A stretch of DNA of 23,841 bases. Origin: Arcanobacterium_A sp034173665. Its GTDB lineage: Bacteria > Actinomycetota > Actinomycetes > Actinomycetales > Actinomycetaceae. Of this stretch, positions 23,712 through 23,841 are shown in pieces. Position 1 is the stretch's first letter; the number at the start of each line of letters is the position of its first letter. The stretch lies in assembly GCA_034173665.1 (NCBI GenBank), contig JAXFDG010000199.1, positions 1-23,841 on the forward strand. Reading direction: 5' to 3'. The notes under the pieces were generated by a model, which was not told where the DNA came from, ran no database searches, and saw only the letters and a program-made list of their open reading frames with translations. The translations under genes were made by a program, and so were the position numbers.

Positions 23712-23734
23712 CTCAGCGTTAATGAGTATTAAAG

Positions 23735-23772
23735 AAGGGGAGCTGTCACACAAGACAGCTCCCCTTTATTTG
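23735..23772 (+). terminator. Strong intrinsic terminator after fprA
   Basis: AAGGGGAGCTGTC (23735-23747) pairs perfectly over 13 bases with GACAGCTCCCCTT (23754-23766) around an ACACAA loop, followed by TATTTG. On the minus strand the stem is followed by CTTTAAT, so it may work in both directions. Confidence 0.9.
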
Positions 23773-23799
23773 TCAATCGAGAACGAGGCTAATATTAGG

Positions 23800-23841
23800 A
23801 TGAGCTTAGAGCCGGAACGGGTACTTCTCGTTGACACTTTA
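23800..23841 (+). CDS. Possible start of a further gene (14 codons, runs off window)
   Basis: ATG at 23800 opens a frame MSLEPERVLLVDTL to the window edge. A TAATAT hexamer ends four bases before it and TTGTCA lies upstream at 23770-23775, so a leaderless start is conceivable; no good Shine-Dalgarno is seen. The N-terminus would fit an isopentenyl-diphosphate isomerase or a receiver-like protein, but 14 residues cannot decide. A minus-strand gene ending just right of the terminator (a frame reading ...LASFSIDK to a stop at 23767) is an alternative. Confidence 0.35.
   Translation, partial: MSLEPERVLLVDTL

Overview
The window looks like a core chromosomal segment of a low-GC actinobacterium. 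It carries WhiB, the MtrA-MtrB-LpqB signalling operon, DUF3499, DUF5719 and TIGR03089 proteins and an FprA-type reductase, all actinobacterial hallmarks, in a clearly AT-rich sequence. A low-GC member of the Actinomycetales (for example Actinomycetaceae) is my best guess, but the genus cannot be read from the sequence. I see no insertion sequence, phage gene, CRISPR array, tRNA or rRNA.

Layout. (1) 1-2049, minus strand: the N-terminal part of a secreted peptidoglycan amidase running off the left edge, then a TIGR03089 gene. (2) 2142-8254: whiB with a large membrane glycosyltransferase and a DUF5719 protein as one plus-strand run, then a minus-strand MMP-like (metallopeptidase-family) gene and a divergent DUF3499 gene. 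(3) 8255-8377: a small convergent intergenic region with imperfect repeats and dyads. (4) 8378-15899: RDD protein (minus), SpoIIM-like protein (plus) and a five-gene minus-strand operon (membrane protein, DUF4129, DUF4350, MoxR ATPase, DUF58), the same gene set as Mycobacterium tuberculosis Rv3689-Rv3695 as I remember it. (5) 16071-22070: mtrA-mtrB-lpqB, then comF and the long-form hibernation factor hpf. (6) 22236-23624: fprA, followed by an 18-bp palindrome and a strong intrinsic terminator, then the probable first codons of another gene at the right edge.

How it fits together. Much of the window concerns the cell envelope and its control: a cell-wall amidase, a two-component system known to govern wall hydrolases and division, its lipoprotein partner LpqB, a WhiB2-type division/septation regulator, a glycosyltransferase/DUF5719 pair and a MoxR/DUF58 membrane module. 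Many junctions are 1-8 bp overlaps (glycosyltransferase/DUF5719, DUF4129/DUF4350/moxR/DUF58, mtrA/mtrB/lpqB), which points to translational coupling.

I find no clearly new system such as a defence island. The least understood parts are the glycosyltransferase-DUF5719 pair and the RDD/SpoIIM/MoxR/DUF58/DUF4350/DUF4129 module. Several unannotated cis elements also deserve a look: the 14-bp palindrome on the whiB promoter, the 8279-8391 repeat region, a 24-bp tandem repeat and 5'-end hairpin at hpf, and a long dyad before fprA. All family assignments are from recognition of the sequence, without database searches.
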